From positions 310,001-374,000 of the forward strand of contig JADJEV010000005.1 of the NCBI GenBank assembly GCA_016708905.1: DNA of 64,000 nucleotides, read 5' to 3'. The first letter of the stretch is position 1. The number at the start of each line of letters is the position of its first letter. This document shows positions 23,704 to 31,954 of the stretch, piece after piece. Made by a program: the position numbers and the translations under genes. The notes beneath the pieces were generated by a model, which did not search any database, was not told the origin of the DNA, and saw nothing but the letters and a program-made list of their open reading frames with translations. The stretch is from Candidatus Methylophosphatis roskildensis. GTDB taxonomy: Bacteria; Pseudomonadota; Gammaproteobacteria; Burkholderiales; Rhodocyclaceae.

Positions 23704-25146
23704 TCAACTGCCTGCGCGTTGCTGTTTCGCCTCTTCGGCCTGGCGCGTCTTGAATTCCCGCAGACGGGCATCGATCGCCGACTGCTCGTAGAAATCGCCG
23801 TCGCCGGCTTTCTGCGCGATCTGCAACTGCTCCACCGCGGCGATCAGATTGCCCTGCAAGGCGTACAGCTCGCCCAGCGCGCGATGCTGCGCCGACTGGC
23901 GGCCGACGGCGGCCAGCCCGCGCGCCTGCAGCTTGTAGAGCTGCGGATCCTGCGTTCGCACCGCCAGTTCGCGGCCGATGATGTCGAGCGCCTCCGGCGC
24001 CCGCCCGTTGCCGAGCAGGAGCTCGATCTGCTGGTAGAGCAGAGCCCGATTGAGCGGGTAGCGCTTGCGCGCTTCGCCAACCAGCTTGATCGCGCCCGCG
24101 GCGTCGGCCTGCGCAGCTCGGATCTCGCCGGCCAGGGTTTCGAGCATCGGCGTAGCGAGTCCGGCACGCCGCGCCTCGGCCAGTTCACGCTCGGCCCCCG
24201 GATAGTCCTTCGCGCGGGCCAGCGCGCGCGCCAGCCCAAAATGCGCCACGCCGGGATCGACCGCCTTGTCGCGCTGCCGGTCGCGCGCCTCGGCAACTGC
24301 CTCGTCGGGCGTGCCCCGTTGCGAACGCAGCTTGGCGCGCACCAACTGGAAATCGAGCGAGTCGGGCACCTGCCGATAGGGCAGGCTGCGCACCCGGTTT
24401 TCCACATCGCTGATGCGCTCGGTGGTCAGCGGGTGGGTGCGCAGGTAGGCCGGCGCATCATTCTCGTAAAGCCGGCCCGACTGCTGCAGCCGCTCGAAAA
24501 AGCTCGCCATCGCGCGCGCATCGTAGCCGGCGGCTTCGAGCGTCTGCAAGCCGACACGGTCGGCTTCGCGCTCGAAATCGCGCGTGTAGTTGATCTGCGA
24601 CTGGACCGCCGCCGCCTGGGCCGCCACCACCGCGGCCTCGCCGACCTGGGAATTGCCGCGCGAGGCCAGTATTGCCACCACCAGGCCAGCCAGTGCGACC
24701 AGCGCGTTCTGCCCCTGCTTGCTGACCATGCGCACGATGTGGCGCTGGGTGACGTGCGAAATCTCGTGCGCCAGCACCGAGGCAACTTCCGATTCGCTGC
24801 GCGCCGCGAGGATCAGCCCGCTATGCACGCCGATGAAGCCGCCCGGCCAGGCGAAGGCATTCAGGGTGTTGTCGCGCACCGCGAAGAAATCGAAGGCCTG
24901 CCGCACGTCCGGGCTGGCGGCCACGAGCTTGCCGCCGATCAGGTTCAGGTAATCCTCGATCTCCGGATCGTCGAGATAGGCCGGATCGCGCCAGCGCATC
25001 TCGCGCATGAACGATTCGCCGACCCGCCGTTCGGCCGCCGGCGAGATCTCGGCCTGCGCCGACTCGCCGAGATCCGGCAGGCCCTCGGCGCCGACCCGCG
25101 GCAACATGGCGATGCAAACCAGCAGAGCAATCAGGCGGTGTTTCAC
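23704..25146 (-). CDS. bepA: M48-family periplasmic metalloprotease, BepA-like, with TPRs
   Basis: The 480-residue protein has a signal peptide (RLIALLVCIAMLPRVGAEG), an M48 zinc protease domain with HEISH near residues 125-129 and the third ligand Glu in DFEREADRVG, and a C-terminal half of tetratricopeptide repeats (VAHFGLARALARAKDYPGAERELAEA). This matches BepA/YfgC, which handles outer-membrane proteins such as LptD in the periplasm. ATG 25146 opens the signal peptide. The symbol is given by architecture. Confidence 0.88.
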   Translation of the reverse strand: MKHRLIALLVCIAMLPRVGAEGLPDLGESAQAEISPAAERRVGESFMREMRWRDPAYLDDPEIEDYLNLIGGKLVAASPDVRQAFDFFAVRDNTLNAFAWPGGFIGVHSGLILAARSESEVASVLAHEISHVTQRHIVRMVSKQGQNALVALAGLVVAILASRGNSQVGEAAVVAAQAAAVQSQINYTRDFEREADRVGLQTLEAAGYDARAMASFFERLQQSGRLYENDAPAYLRTHPLTTERISDVENRVRSLPYRQVPDSLDFQLVRAKLRSQRGTPDEAVAEARDRQRDKAVDPGVAHFGLARALARAKDYPGAERELAEARRAGLATPMLETLAGEIRAAQADAAGAIKLVGEARKRYPLNRALLYQQIELLLGNGRAPEALDIIGRELAVRTQDPQLYKLQARGLAAVGRQSAQHRALGELYALQGNLIAAVEQLQIAQKAGDGDFYEQSAIDARLREFKTRQAEEAKQQRAGS

Positions 25147-25261
25147 GGTGTTGTGATAAGAATGAATCGAGTTCCTGCGCGCTCACCGGGCCTGCCGGAC
25201 GCGGCGCGCATTCGGCGCCCCGGCCCGCCATGATAAGCCCAAGGGCGACGATATACCCTGG

Positions 25262-25280
25262 CTAGCAGCCTGTCGGGCTT
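25262..25280. repeat. Solo copy of the MITE-like end
   Basis: CTAGCAGCCTGTCGGGCTT repeats the end of the 17811-18084 element with one mismatch. No second end follows nearby, so it is a remnant. It lies 40 bp upstream of moaC. Confidence 0.75.
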
Positions 25281-25321
25281 AACATATAGCCACCCGCCCC
25301 CAGTCACGAGGCAGCAAGCAG

Positions 25322-25807
25322 ATGAGCGAATTCACCCATTTCGACGCCCACGGCCAGGCCCACATGGTCGACGTCGGCGGCAAGGCGCACACCCAGCGCA
25401 GCGCCCGCGCCGCCGGGCGCATCGTCATGCAGCCGGCCACCCTGGCGATGATCCGCCAAGGCGACGCGAAGAAAGGCGACGTGCTGGGGGTGGCGCGCAT
25501 AGCGGCCATCCAGGCGAGCAAGCGCACCTCGGACCTGATCCCGCTCTGCCACCCGATCGGGCTGACCCGCGTAGCCTGCGAATTTTCCATCGACGACGCG
25601 GCGAATGCCATCGACTGCGAAGTCATCGCACATACTGTCGGCCCGACCGGCGTCGAGATGGAAGCGCTGACCGCCACAGCGGTCGCGCTGCTGACGATCT
25701 ACGACATGTGCAAGGCCGTCGACCGCGCCATGCGGATCGAGAACGTGCGGCTGCTGGAGAAGGACGGGGGCAAGTCGGGGCACTGGGTCGCCGCACCACC
25801 GGTGTGA
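25322..25807 (+). CDS. moaC: Cyclic pyranopterin monophosphate synthase
   Basis: It performs the second step of molybdenum cofactor synthesis with MoaA. The 161-residue length is normal. It has the conserved MVDVGGKAHTQRSARA start, SDLIPLCHPI and the active-site stretch EMEALTATAVALLTIYDMCKAVD with Lys and Asp. ATG 25322 follows a weak ribosome site. It is a lone moa gene, flanked by a MITE remnant on the left and the toxin-antitoxin island on the right. Confidence 0.96.
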   Translation: MSEFTHFDAHGQAHMVDVGGKAHTQRSARAAGRIVMQPATLAMIRQGDAKKGDVLGVARIAAIQASKRTSDLIPLCHPIGLTRVACEFSIDDAANAIDCEVIAHTVGPTGVEMEALTATAVALLTIYDMCKAVDRAMRIENVRLLEKDGGKSGHWVAAPPV

Positions 25808-25837
25808 CCCAGGCACGGCGCACGCATCTGCGGCCTT

Positions 25838-26338
25838 TCAGTCCTGGTCATCGTGCTTCGACTGCGTCCTGAACACCTCGAGTGCGCGCTCGATGACCAT
25901 TCGATCGGCGACATCCTTGTCGCGCATGGTTTGCTTCGTCAGCAGCAAGCCTTCGAGCCCGACTGTCCGCACCGGAATGCCGTCGAGATCGATCGTTTCC
26001 GCATAACGGCGCAGCGAATCGTAGGTCTGGCCGTTGGCGTTGAGCATGATGTCAACCACGAAGGCATCGGCAACCCGGATGTTCTCGCCTTCCTCGAACC
26101 ACGCCGGCTCGATGTCCACGGCCGCCCGGTCCGGCAACACCATCAAGGCATCCTTGACGCGCTGACCAGCCTGCGCGGTGGCAGGAACCAGCAGGTCAAT
26201 ATCCGTCGTCGCGCGCTGGTATCCATGAGCCGAAAGCGCGTAACCCCCGATCAGCAGGTAGTCAACGCCATGCTGGTTCAATGATCGCAGCAGCAGCTTG
26301 AGGTCTTCGACCGTCGCCGGGCGGCTGAACTCGTCCAT
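25838..26338 (-). CDS. Nucleotidyltransferase, possible TA component
   Basis: This 166-residue protein has a nucleotidyltransferase core: LLIGGYALSAHGYQRATTDIDLLV gives the G-G-x-A and D-x-D pattern, followed by a second acidic position in VVDIMLNA. It resembles AbiEii/MNT-like nucleotidyltransferases that act as toxins or antitoxins. ATG 26338 overlaps the TAA of the small upstream gene as TAATG, so the two are coupled. It is the first module of the island. The role is inferred from fold and context. Confidence 0.75.
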   Translation of the reverse strand: MDEFSRPATVEDLKLLLRSLNQHGVDYLLIGGYALSAHGYQRATTDIDLLVPATAQAGQRVKDALMVLPDRAAVDIEPAWFEEGENIRVADAFVVDIMLNANGQTYDSLRRYAETIDLDGIPVRTVGLEGLLLTKQTMRDKDVADRMVIERALEVFRTQSKHDDQD

Positions 26339-26559
26339 TACGCGCGCTTGGCCGCAAGGCGTCCCATGCCGCGCGCGAGGCATTCCTGCTCGTGCCGGTT
26401 GGCCTCTTGGTGCGAGCGGAAGCGGTAAACGCCCTTGGGAATGAAGGTGGTCGGCGACAGCCGCGCAACGGTCTCGTTGAAGCGGGCACCTTGGGCGAGC
26501 AAGCGGCCGCTCGCCTGCATCTCGATTGCCGGTTCACTTCTTGCCCCTACCTGTTTCAT
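26338..26559 (-). CDS. Small protein paired with nucleotidyltransferase
   Basis: The 73-residue basic protein starts MKQVGARSEPAIEMQASG and ends HEQECLARGMGRLAAKRA. Its TAA overlaps the next gene's ATG. Proteins with a YRFRSHQEANRHE-type segment often precede AbiEii-like nucleotidyltransferases. It may be the cognate partner; no domain is recognised with certainty. Confidence 0.6.
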   Translation of the reverse strand: MKQVGARSEPAIEMQASGRLLAQGARFNETVARLSPTTFIPKGVYRFRSHQEANRHEQECLARGMGRLAAKRA

Positions 26560-26729
26560 TCTGGCGCCTCGCTAAACGACCCGGTTGCATGATAGCCGAG
26601 TTGGAATGAGCACCGCTGAGCAAGAAACGCTGCAACCCGGCTCAAGCCCGGCATTCGTGCCGGATCCTCGCGCCACCATGAAGGCGGTCTGCCTTTCAGT
26701 GCGGCGAATCGGTTGAACTGCACAACAAA

Positions 26730-26759
26730 TTGACCGCCTGCACACCCGTAGTTAAACTA
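26730..26759 (+). promoter_or_regulatory. Candidate promoter and operator for the VapBC pair
   Basis: TTGACC (26730-26735) and TAAACT (26753-26758) are 17 nt apart. The palindrome TAGTTAAACTA (26749-26759) overlaps the -10 box, an arrangement expected for a self-repressing antitoxin. Confidence 0.55.
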
Positions 26760-26790
26760 TAGCCATTCAGTAAAACATCGAGACGTCACC

Positions 26791-27033
26791 ATGCAGACCG
26801 TTCGAACTCTGGCAAAAGGCCAGGTCGTCATTCCCATGCAACTGCGCAAGCTTTTGTCCATCGGGGTTGGGGATCTGCTGGAGATCGCCGTCGTCGATGG
26901 CCACATCGAACTGCGCCCGCTGCCAGCCGACCCGATCGCCGCATTTGCCGGATCGCTGCGAGGCGGCGAGAGCCTCGCGCAGGGCCTCGAGGACGAGCAT
27001 CGCCACGAAGTGGAAGGCGATGCAAGCCGTTGA
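26791..27033 (+). CDS. AbrB/MazE-type antitoxin (VapB)
   Basis: This 80-residue protein has the swapped-hairpin DNA-binding fold: VRTLAKGQVVIPMQLRKLLSIGVGDLLEI. The C-terminal tail (AGSLRGGESLAQGLEDEHRHE) is the likely toxin-binding part. It overlaps the PIN toxin gene by 14 bp. It should repress its own promoter, and a palindrome lies at -10. Confidence 0.85.
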   Translation: MQTVRTLAKGQVVIPMQLRKLLSIGVGDLLEIAVVDGHIELRPLPADPIAAFAGSLRGGESLAQGLEDEHRHEVEGDASR

Positions 27034-27430
27034 ACCGATATACGTCCTCGACGCCTGTGCGCTCCTGCGGCTCGCCCAGGCCGAGCGTGGCAGCGAGGTC
27101 GTGCGAGACTTGCTCTACGCGGCAACGCGTGGCGAAGTCGGGTTGATGATGCACCAGATCAATCTCGGCGAAGTCGTGTATCGCATCGGCAAGGCACGCG
27201 GGTGGGAGATCGCCGAGCGAAAGCGCGGTGAAATCGCACTGCTCCCGATTCGGATCGTTCCCTTCGACGACCGGCTGTTCTGGGCGGCCGTCAGGCTCAA
27301 GTCAGATTTCCCGATCTCCTATGCGGATGCGTTTGCCGCTGCGCTCGCCATCGACAGCAGCGCCACACTCGTCTCCACCGATCCCGAGTTCGATGGGCTC
27401 GGCGATCGGTTGACAAGAGTATCCGGGTAG
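27020..27430 (+). CDS. PIN-domain toxin (VapC)
   Basis: The 136-residue protein has PIN acidic residues: Asp in YVLDACALLRL, Glu in INLGEVVYRI, Asp in SYADAFAAALA and VSTDPEFDGL near the end. VapC toxins are ribonucleases that cut tRNA or rRNA loops; the target cannot be told here. ATG 27020 lies inside the antitoxin gene's 3' end. Confidence 0.87.
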   Translation: MQAVEPIYVLDACALLRLAQAERGSEVVRDLLYAATRGEVGLMMHQINLGEVVYRIGKARGWEIAERKRGEIALLPIRIVPFDDRLFWAAVRLKSDFPISYADAFAAALAIDSSATLVSTDPEFDGLGDRLTRVSG

Positions 27431-27526
27431 ATCGGTCCGCGGTCACGCCGGCCAGGTCAGGTCCGCTCGAGTGGCGGGAGTTCAAGTAGTAACATTTCTA
27501 CCCCAATCCCCCGCCAGAGGTACACC

Positions 27527-27781
27527 ATGACCATCACCACCTTGTCGAGCAGGGAATTCAATCAGCGCGCCAGCGATGCCAAGAAGGCAGCCAACAAGGG
27601 GCCGGTATTCATTACCGACCGCGGCCGACCGGCACATGTCCTGTTGAGCATCGAGGACTATCGCCGGCTGACGGGTGGGCAAACGACGCTCGTCGAGGCG
27701 TTGGCGCAGCGTGGCGTAGCGGATTTCGATTTCGAAGCACCTCGGGCCGGTGTCCTGTATCGTCCTGCTGATTTGTCCTGA
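27527..27781 (+). CDS. Phd/YefM-type antitoxin
   Basis: The 84-residue protein begins MTITTLSSREFNQRASDAKKAA and contains VFITDRGRPAHVLLSIEDYRRL, the typical Phd DNA-binding fold. Its TGA overlaps the toxin ATG as TGATG. It is the second module of the island. Confidence 0.9.
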   Translation: MTITTLSSREFNQRASDAKKAANKGPVFITDRGRPAHVLLSIEDYRRLTGGQTTLVEALAQRGVADFDFEAPRAGVLYRPADLS

Positions 27782-28197
27782 TGTTCCTCCTGGACACCAA
27801 TGTCGTGTCCGAGCTACGCCGGCCGGACAGAGCCGACCCCGGGGTGCTGGCGTGGGCGTCCGCGACGCCGCTTGCCAGCTTCTTTCTGTCGTCCGTCACG
27901 GTGCTGGAACTCGAACTCGGCGTGCTGTTGCTCGAGCGCAGAGACGCAACTCAAGGGGCAGTCTTGCGAACCTGGATCGACGACCAGGTGCTGCCCCGGT
28001 TCGAAGGACGCATCCTCGCCATCGATACTGCGGTTGCGCGTCGTTGCGCACGGCTGCATGTGCCAGATCCTCGCGCAGAGCGCGATGCGCTGATTGCGGC
28101 GACCGCCCTCGTACATGGCATGACGGTCGTAACCGGGAACGCGCTCGACTTCGAGGCGACAGGGGTCGCCCTTTTCAACCCCTGGAAATCGCAATAG
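27781..28197 (+). CDS. PIN-domain toxin (VapC/FitB-type)
   Basis: The 138-residue PIN protein starts MFLLDTNVVSELRRPD and has Glu in VTVLELELGVLLLERRD, Asp in ERDALIAATALVHGMTVVTGN and a terminal FNPW motif seen in FitB-like toxins. It is probably a ribonuclease held inactive by the preceding antitoxin. Confidence 0.92.
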   Translation: MFLLDTNVVSELRRPDRADPGVLAWASATPLASFFLSSVTVLELELGVLLLERRDATQGAVLRTWIDDQVLPRFEGRILAIDTAVARRCARLHVPDPRAERDALIAATALVHGMTVVTGNALDFEATGVALFNPWKSQ

Positions 28198-28413
28198 GAT
28201 CACCGCAACCGGGTTGCGCCGAATGTGGTGCGAACGTGGGCCCTCTGCGATGTAGGCTCACTCACGTGGAGTTCGACTCGGTCGGCGCGAGTCGGCGAAG
28301 CACGCATTGAACGACGAACATCACAGACAGAAATCAAGTCGATTCTGCAGGCTTCTTTCGACGCATTCCTGAAATTCGCCGGCAATCGACCAGCGCTTCG
28401 AAACCCGGGATGC

Positions 28414-28434
28414 TAGAATCTGACCATATGGTCA
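28414..28434 (+). promoter_or_regulatory. Candidate operator and -10 box for the third PIN pair
   Basis: TGACCATATGGTCA (28421-28434) is a perfect 14-bp palindrome 17 bp before the antitoxin start, and TAGAAT (28414-28419) directly before it could be a -10 box. This fits autoregulation by the antitoxin. No good -35 box is seen. Confidence 0.55.
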
Positions 28435-28450
28435 TTGAAGGACGGGTCGC

Positions 28451-28681
28451 ATGCGTATCGTTCCAGTTGTCGAAGCCAAGGCCCGTTTTTCCGCGCTGCT
28501 GGCTGCGGTTGAAGCGGGCGAGGAAATCGCGATCACCCGGCGCGGCCAGGTCATCGCCAGGCTGGTGCCCGATGCGTCGCGAACTGCGGCGGACATCTTC
28601 CGGGCGTTCTGGTCAGAGGGCGATATCGACCTGCGCGAGCAGCCCGACCAAGCGCCAGATCCGGCAAGCGCCTGGGATTGA
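28451..28681 (+). CDS. Phd/YefM-type antitoxin
   Basis: The 76-residue protein has the compact Phd form: VVEAKARFSALLAAVEAGEEIAITRRGQVIARLVPD. The C-terminal tail (ADIFRAFWSEGDIDL) would bind the toxin. It overlaps the next gene by 4 bp (TTGA). Confidence 0.9.
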   Translation: MRIVPVVEAKARFSALLAAVEAGEEIAITRRGQVIARLVPDASRTAADIFRAFWSEGDIDLREQPDQAPDPASAWD

Positions 28682-29097
28682 CCTCTTTGCGCTATCTACT
28701 GGATACCAATATCTTCATCGCGGCGCTCAAGGCTCACGCTGCGCTTCGCGCCCGCCTCGAAGCGACCGCCGCCTCGGCGCTGGTTCTCTCTCCAGTGGTC
28801 CTGGGCGAACTTGAAACAGGTATCGAAAAAAGCACCCGCGCCGAACATAACCGGTCGCGTCTCGCCGCGATAGTCGAGCGGATCGAGATCGTTCCGATCG
28901 ACGGAGCGGTCAGCGGCGTGTATGCCCGAATCCGTGCCGACCTGGAGCGCAAGGGCACGCCGATCGGCGCGAATGATCTGTGGATCGCAGCTCAGGCGCT
29001 GTCTATCGGCGCGACGCTGGTCACCGATAACGTCAGCGAGTTTTCCCGCGTCGCCGGCTTGCATTTCGAAAACTGGATCGAGTCGGATACGGCGTGA
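28678..29097 (+). CDS. PIN-domain toxin (VapC)
   Basis: The 139-residue PIN protein has Asp in LLDTNIFI, Glu in VVLGELETGIEKS and Asp in GANDLWIAAQALSIGATLVTDNVSEF. The start is non-ATG: TTG 28678 overlaps the antitoxin stop; TTG 28687 is possible too. The weak start may keep toxin levels below antitoxin levels. Confidence 0.9.
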   Translation: MTSLRYLLDTNIFIAALKAHAALRARLEATAASALVLSPVVLGELETGIEKSTRAEHNRSRLAAIVERIEIVPIDGAVSGVYARIRADLERKGTPIGANDLWIAAQALSIGATLVTDNVSEFSRVAGLHFENWIESDTA

Positions 29098-29230
29098 GCG
29101 CTCGCTTGCCGGATCCTTGCACGTCGACCGACGCGCGATCAGGCGGGCGGGAGGCCGGACGTCAGAATCTCGCGGCAATGGTACGCCGCAAGCCTCACCA
29201 ATAGGGCCTGTGCGGGCATGCGTGGCTGGG

Positions 29231-29346
29231 AGGCGCATGGATAGGGCTTCTACGGGCAATGGATGCCGGAAGCCCCGTGAACAGACGCTCTTTGGCATCC
29301 CTCGCCTGAGAGGGCCGCCCCATGCGGCTCGCAGACGGGAGGGAAA
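29231..29346. repeat. Island palindromic repeat, copy 1
   Basis: About 116 bp starting AGGCGCATGGATAGGGCTTC and ending GCGGCTCGCAGACGGGAGGG-AAA. The ends CGCATGG and CCATGCG are complementary. The same layout occurs at 30211 and 31784. It fills most of the 332-bp space between two toxin-antitoxin modules of opposite direction. Confidence 0.75.
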
Positions 29347-29429
29347 GTCAAATCGAGCCCCTTTTTCCCGCTCTTCCCGGGGGAATCACGGCGGAGGGTC
29401 GCCAGAACGTGAAGCGACGCCAAACGGCG

Positions 29430-29816
29430 TCACCACACCGTCTCGATGCCGAAATCCCCGAACGCCGGGTCGCAGGTCACCAGCGGCACCTCTTCGATCT
29501 CCGACTGTGCGGCAAGCATGCGATCGAAGGGATCGCGATGATCCGCGGCAAAGCTGCCCGCCCGCAAAGCATGCGCGTGGTTGATCGATAGAGGCAAAAA
29601 GCCGTCGGCCGCAAGCAGTTCGGCAAAGCGCCGCGTTGCGCCCGGCACGCCTTCGAGCTTGCCAAGACGCTGCTTGGTCGCAATCTCCCAGGCGCAAGCC
29701 GCGCTTACCAAAATCTCGTTGGCACTATCGGCGATCCGCAAACGCGCCCCGGATGAAAGGCGCGGATCGTCGGTGAACCACCAGAGCAAGGCGTGGGTGT
29801 CGAGAAGAAACGTCAC
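29430..29816 (-). CDS. PIN-domain toxin (VapC)
   Basis: The 128-residue PIN protein has Asp in FLLDTHALLWWF, Glu in AACAWEIATKQRLGKL and Asp in HRDPFDRMLAAQ, then VTCDPAF. This is the subgroup often paired with small Phd antitoxins. GTG 29816 overlaps the antitoxin stop as GTGA; GTG 29828 would add four residues. Confidence 0.91.
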   Translation of the reverse strand: MTFLLDTHALLWWFTDDPRLSSGARLRIADSANEILVSAACAWEIATKQRLGKLEGVPGATRRFAELLAADGFLPLSINHAHALRAGSFAADHRDPFDRMLAAQSEIEEVPLVTCDPAFGDFGIETVW

Positions 29817-30046
29817 TGGCCCTCCCACGCGCCAAGCTCGTCCTCGGCCAGCGGCTCGAAAAACGAGTCATCGAGCCGCCCCTTCAGCCGACCCGGCTGC
29901 CGCTGAGGCGGCTTGCTCTCGAGGGGCATCAGACGCGCATAGGGCTTGCCGGCCTTGGCGACAATGATCTCCTCTCCCGCATGCGCCTGCTCAAGCAGGC
30001 GGGAAAGATGGGTCTTCGCTTCATGGACGTTGACGATGACGCTCAT
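29813..30046 (-). CDS. Phd/YefM-type antitoxin
   Basis: The 77-residue protein starts MSVIVNVHEAKTHLSRLLEQAHAGEEIIVAKAGKPYARLMP, the standard Phd N-terminal fold. Its tail (RLDDSFFEPLAEDELGAWEG) matches the toxin-binding tail of this subgroup. ATG 30046 is chosen over in-frame upstream codons that lack homology. Confidence 0.91.
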   Translation of the reverse strand: MSVIVNVHEAKTHLSRLLEQAHAGEEIIVAKAGKPYARLMPLESKPPQRQPGRLKGRLDDSFFEPLAEDELGAWEGQ

Positions 30047-30210
30047 TAGAACCCCTGTTAGTCTAGTTCGATGACTAAGTCTATCACGCCGAGTCGGCTT
30101 GCCGGATCCGCGGCAGATCGTCCGATCGTGCTCACGCGCGCGGCCTGCGACTGACTCAGGCCGGCCCCGGCGATGTGTGCCCCGACCATCGAACACTGCG
30201 GTATCCAGCA

Positions 30211-30314
30211 AGGCGCATGGACAGAGCCTCTTCGGGCAGCCATGGCTGGAAGGCTCGTGGATGGGCGATCACGAGGGCACCCGGCCTGCGAGGCCCGGCC
30301 CGCGCGGCTCGTGG
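30211..30314. repeat. Island palindromic repeat, copy 2
   Basis: It starts AGGCGCATGGACAGAGCCTC-TTCGGGCA and ends GCGCGGCTCGTGG. It is about 100 bp long and more diverged than copies 1 and 3, but the first 28 bp align well. It sits between the Phd-PIN pair and the DUF4160/DUF2442 pair. Confidence 0.65.
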
Positions 30315-30330
30315 CCGCAGGTGCCGACCT

Positions 30331-30606
30331 TCATGTCGAGCGACTGGGTTTCGCAATGAGGGGAAACCGCTCGGGGTGGCGAATGGACTCCACCGCAAGA
30401 TCCACGTCGAGGTCAGGCCAATAGAGGTGGTGGGCTTTCGGGCGCTCGACGTTCAGAACCTTCCCAATGGGCGCATCTCTGAACCACGGAAACTCGGCGA
30501 ATGGCATGAACAGTTCTTCGTCCCCAAGCAGCAGCCACAAGCCGTGCTTCGAGACGTTGGTGACTTCAACTTCCAAAGTGTTTGTACCAAGCGTCCCGGA
30601 TAACAT
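30331..30606 (-). CDS. DUF2442-family protein
   Basis: The protein of up to 91 residues has the DUF2442 pattern: EVEVTNVSKHGLWLLLGDEELFMPFAEFPWF and VLNVERPKAHHLYWPDLDVDLAVESI. Such proteins are commonly coded after DUF4160 proteins and are treated as likely TA partners. ATG 30606 gives a 41-bp overlap with the preceding gene; TTG 30576 would give less overlap. The DNA-binding or antitoxin role is inferred from pairing. Confidence 0.85.
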   Translation of the reverse strand: MLSGTLGTNTLEVEVTNVSKHGLWLLLGDEELFMPFAEFPWFRDAPIGKVLNVERPKAHHLYWPDLDVDLAVESIRHPERFPLIAKPSRST

Positions 30607-30805
30607 CTTGATGTTCCTCGATCAGCCTTTGCGCGGCTCTCAATTGCCGCTCGTTCAACCCGAAATTGTGGGCAAACTCGATCTCTGGCTCAAGCCAGAA
30701 TTTCGCCTCGCCATCGGGGCAGAAGACGTGCACATGACAACGCGCCTCCTCACGGGAGAAGAAGTAGAAACGGAACTCCCCGTCACGAAATACCGTCGGG
30801 CTCAT
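30566..30805 (-). CDS. DUF4160-family protein
   Basis: The 79-residue protein starts MSPTVFRDGEFRFYFFSREEARCHVHVFC and contains AKFWLEPEIEFAHNFGLNERQL, the DUF4160 signature. It is small and probably forms a TA-like pair with the DUF2442 gene that follows. The toxin is not experimentally assigned for this family as far as I know. Confidence 0.87.
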   Translation of the reverse strand: MSPTVFRDGEFRFYFFSREEARCHVHVFCPDGEAKFWLEPEIEFAHNFGLNERQLRAAQRLIEEHQDVIRDAWYKHFGS

Positions 30806-31037
30806 ACTTGATCATTGTAACCCCGGCTACTTGCTGTAAGCGGAACCTGACGCCGAACCCGACCAGATCGGTGATTGCCTGAAGAGAACGCGCGCGTCAT
30901 ACCGCTGTCGGTCGGATCCGCTTGGGTGCGACAAACGCGCGCCTCGCGCCCTTACCCTTGAATGGCTTGCGGCAAGCAGTAGCTGCGACCGCGGAACCAT
31001 GCGACGATACGCTCGCCCAAAGTTGGACCACAAGACC

Positions 31038-31328
31038 ATGAAACCCTCCGAAGTCCTGACATCCCACCGCGCCGCGATTCGCGCCGTGGTCGAATCCCAC
31101 AACGCCCGCAATGCGCGGGTATTCGGATCAGTCGTTCATGGCCGCGACACAGAGCAAAGCGATCTGGACATTCTGATCGATCCGACGCCCGAGACCACGC
31201 TGTTCGACATCGGCGCGATTCGGCACGAACTACGCAAGCTGCTCGGCGTGTCGGTGGACGTGCTGACGCCCAACGCCCTGCCCGACGAGTTCCGCGCTGC
31301 GGTGCTCGCCGAGTCGCGCCCGCTATGA
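31038..31328 (+). CDS. mntA: MntA-type nucleotidyltransferase antitoxin
   Basis: The 96-residue minimal nucleotidyltransferase has G30-S31 and D42-x-D44 (GSVVHGRDTEQSDLDILID). In characterised MntA-HepT systems it AMPylates the HEPN toxin to neutralise it. ATG 31038 is chosen; the frame is open further upstream. It overlaps hepT as ATGA. Confidence 0.9.
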   Translation: MKPSEVLTSHRAAIRAVVESHNARNARVFGSVVHGRDTEQSDLDILIDPTPETTLFDIGAIRHELRKLLGVSVDVLTPNALPDEFRAAVLAESRPL

Positions 31329-31684
31329 GCCGCGATCCGAAACGCCTGGCCGACTATCTCGGCCACATCGCACAAGCCATAGAGCGCATCCGGCGCTACT
31401 GCGACAACATGGACGAGGCCACGTTTCTTCAGAGCGAACTGGTGCAGGATGCCGTGATCCGCAATCTGGAGGTCATCGGCGAAGCAAGTCGCGACATCGA
31501 GCGCGATCATCCCGACTACGCCGCCGCCCGTCCGGAGCTGCCGCGTGGCATCGCCTGCGAAATGCGCAATGCGCTCGCGCATGGTTATTTCAAGGTTGAT
31601 CTGGAGATTGTCGGGAAGACCATCCACAGTGACTTGCCGAACCTTCATCGCCTGGCGCACTCGCTCGGCGACGAGTTGACGTAG
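31325..31684 (+). CDS. hepT: HepT-type HEPN ribonuclease toxin
   Basis: This 119-residue all-helical protein carries the R-x4-H-x-Y HEPN active-site motif as RNALAHGY (residues 81-88); the Tyr is the residue modified by MntA in known systems. It acts as an RNase. The gene overlaps mntA by 4 bp. Confidence 0.92.
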   Translation: MSRDPKRLADYLGHIAQAIERIRRYCDNMDEATFLQSELVQDAVIRNLEVIGEASRDIERDHPDYAAARPELPRGIACEMRNALAHGYFKVDLEIVGKTIHSDLPNLHRLAHSLGDELT

Positions 31685-31783
31685 GCAATCTGGAAAACCG
31701 GCCCCGTTCGACGAAATATCGATTTCGCCGTACGAGAGCCGCGCAAGGAATACCGGCCATCGAACCCTTCGGTATATCCGGCG

Positions 31784-31896
31784 AGGCGCATGGACAGGGC
31801 TTCTACGGGCAAGGGATGCCGGGAACCGCGAACAAGCGATCGTGGGCGCACCCTGCCTGTGGGGAACGCTCCATGCGGCTCGCAGACGGGAGGGAA
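31784..31896. repeat. Island palindromic repeat, copy 3
   Basis: It starts AGGCGCATGGACAGGGCTTC and ends CCATGCGGCTCGCAGACGGG-AGGGAAA, nearly the same as copy 1 at both ends. Its upstream flank (GAACCCTTCGGTAT) also resembles that of copy 2. It lies between hepT and the pilin accessory gene. Confidence 0.75.
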
Positions 31897-31954
31897 ATTC
31901 AATCAATCCTGGCTCCTTTTCGGCCTGGTAGCTTTCGCGGGGCTTCGTGTCGAC

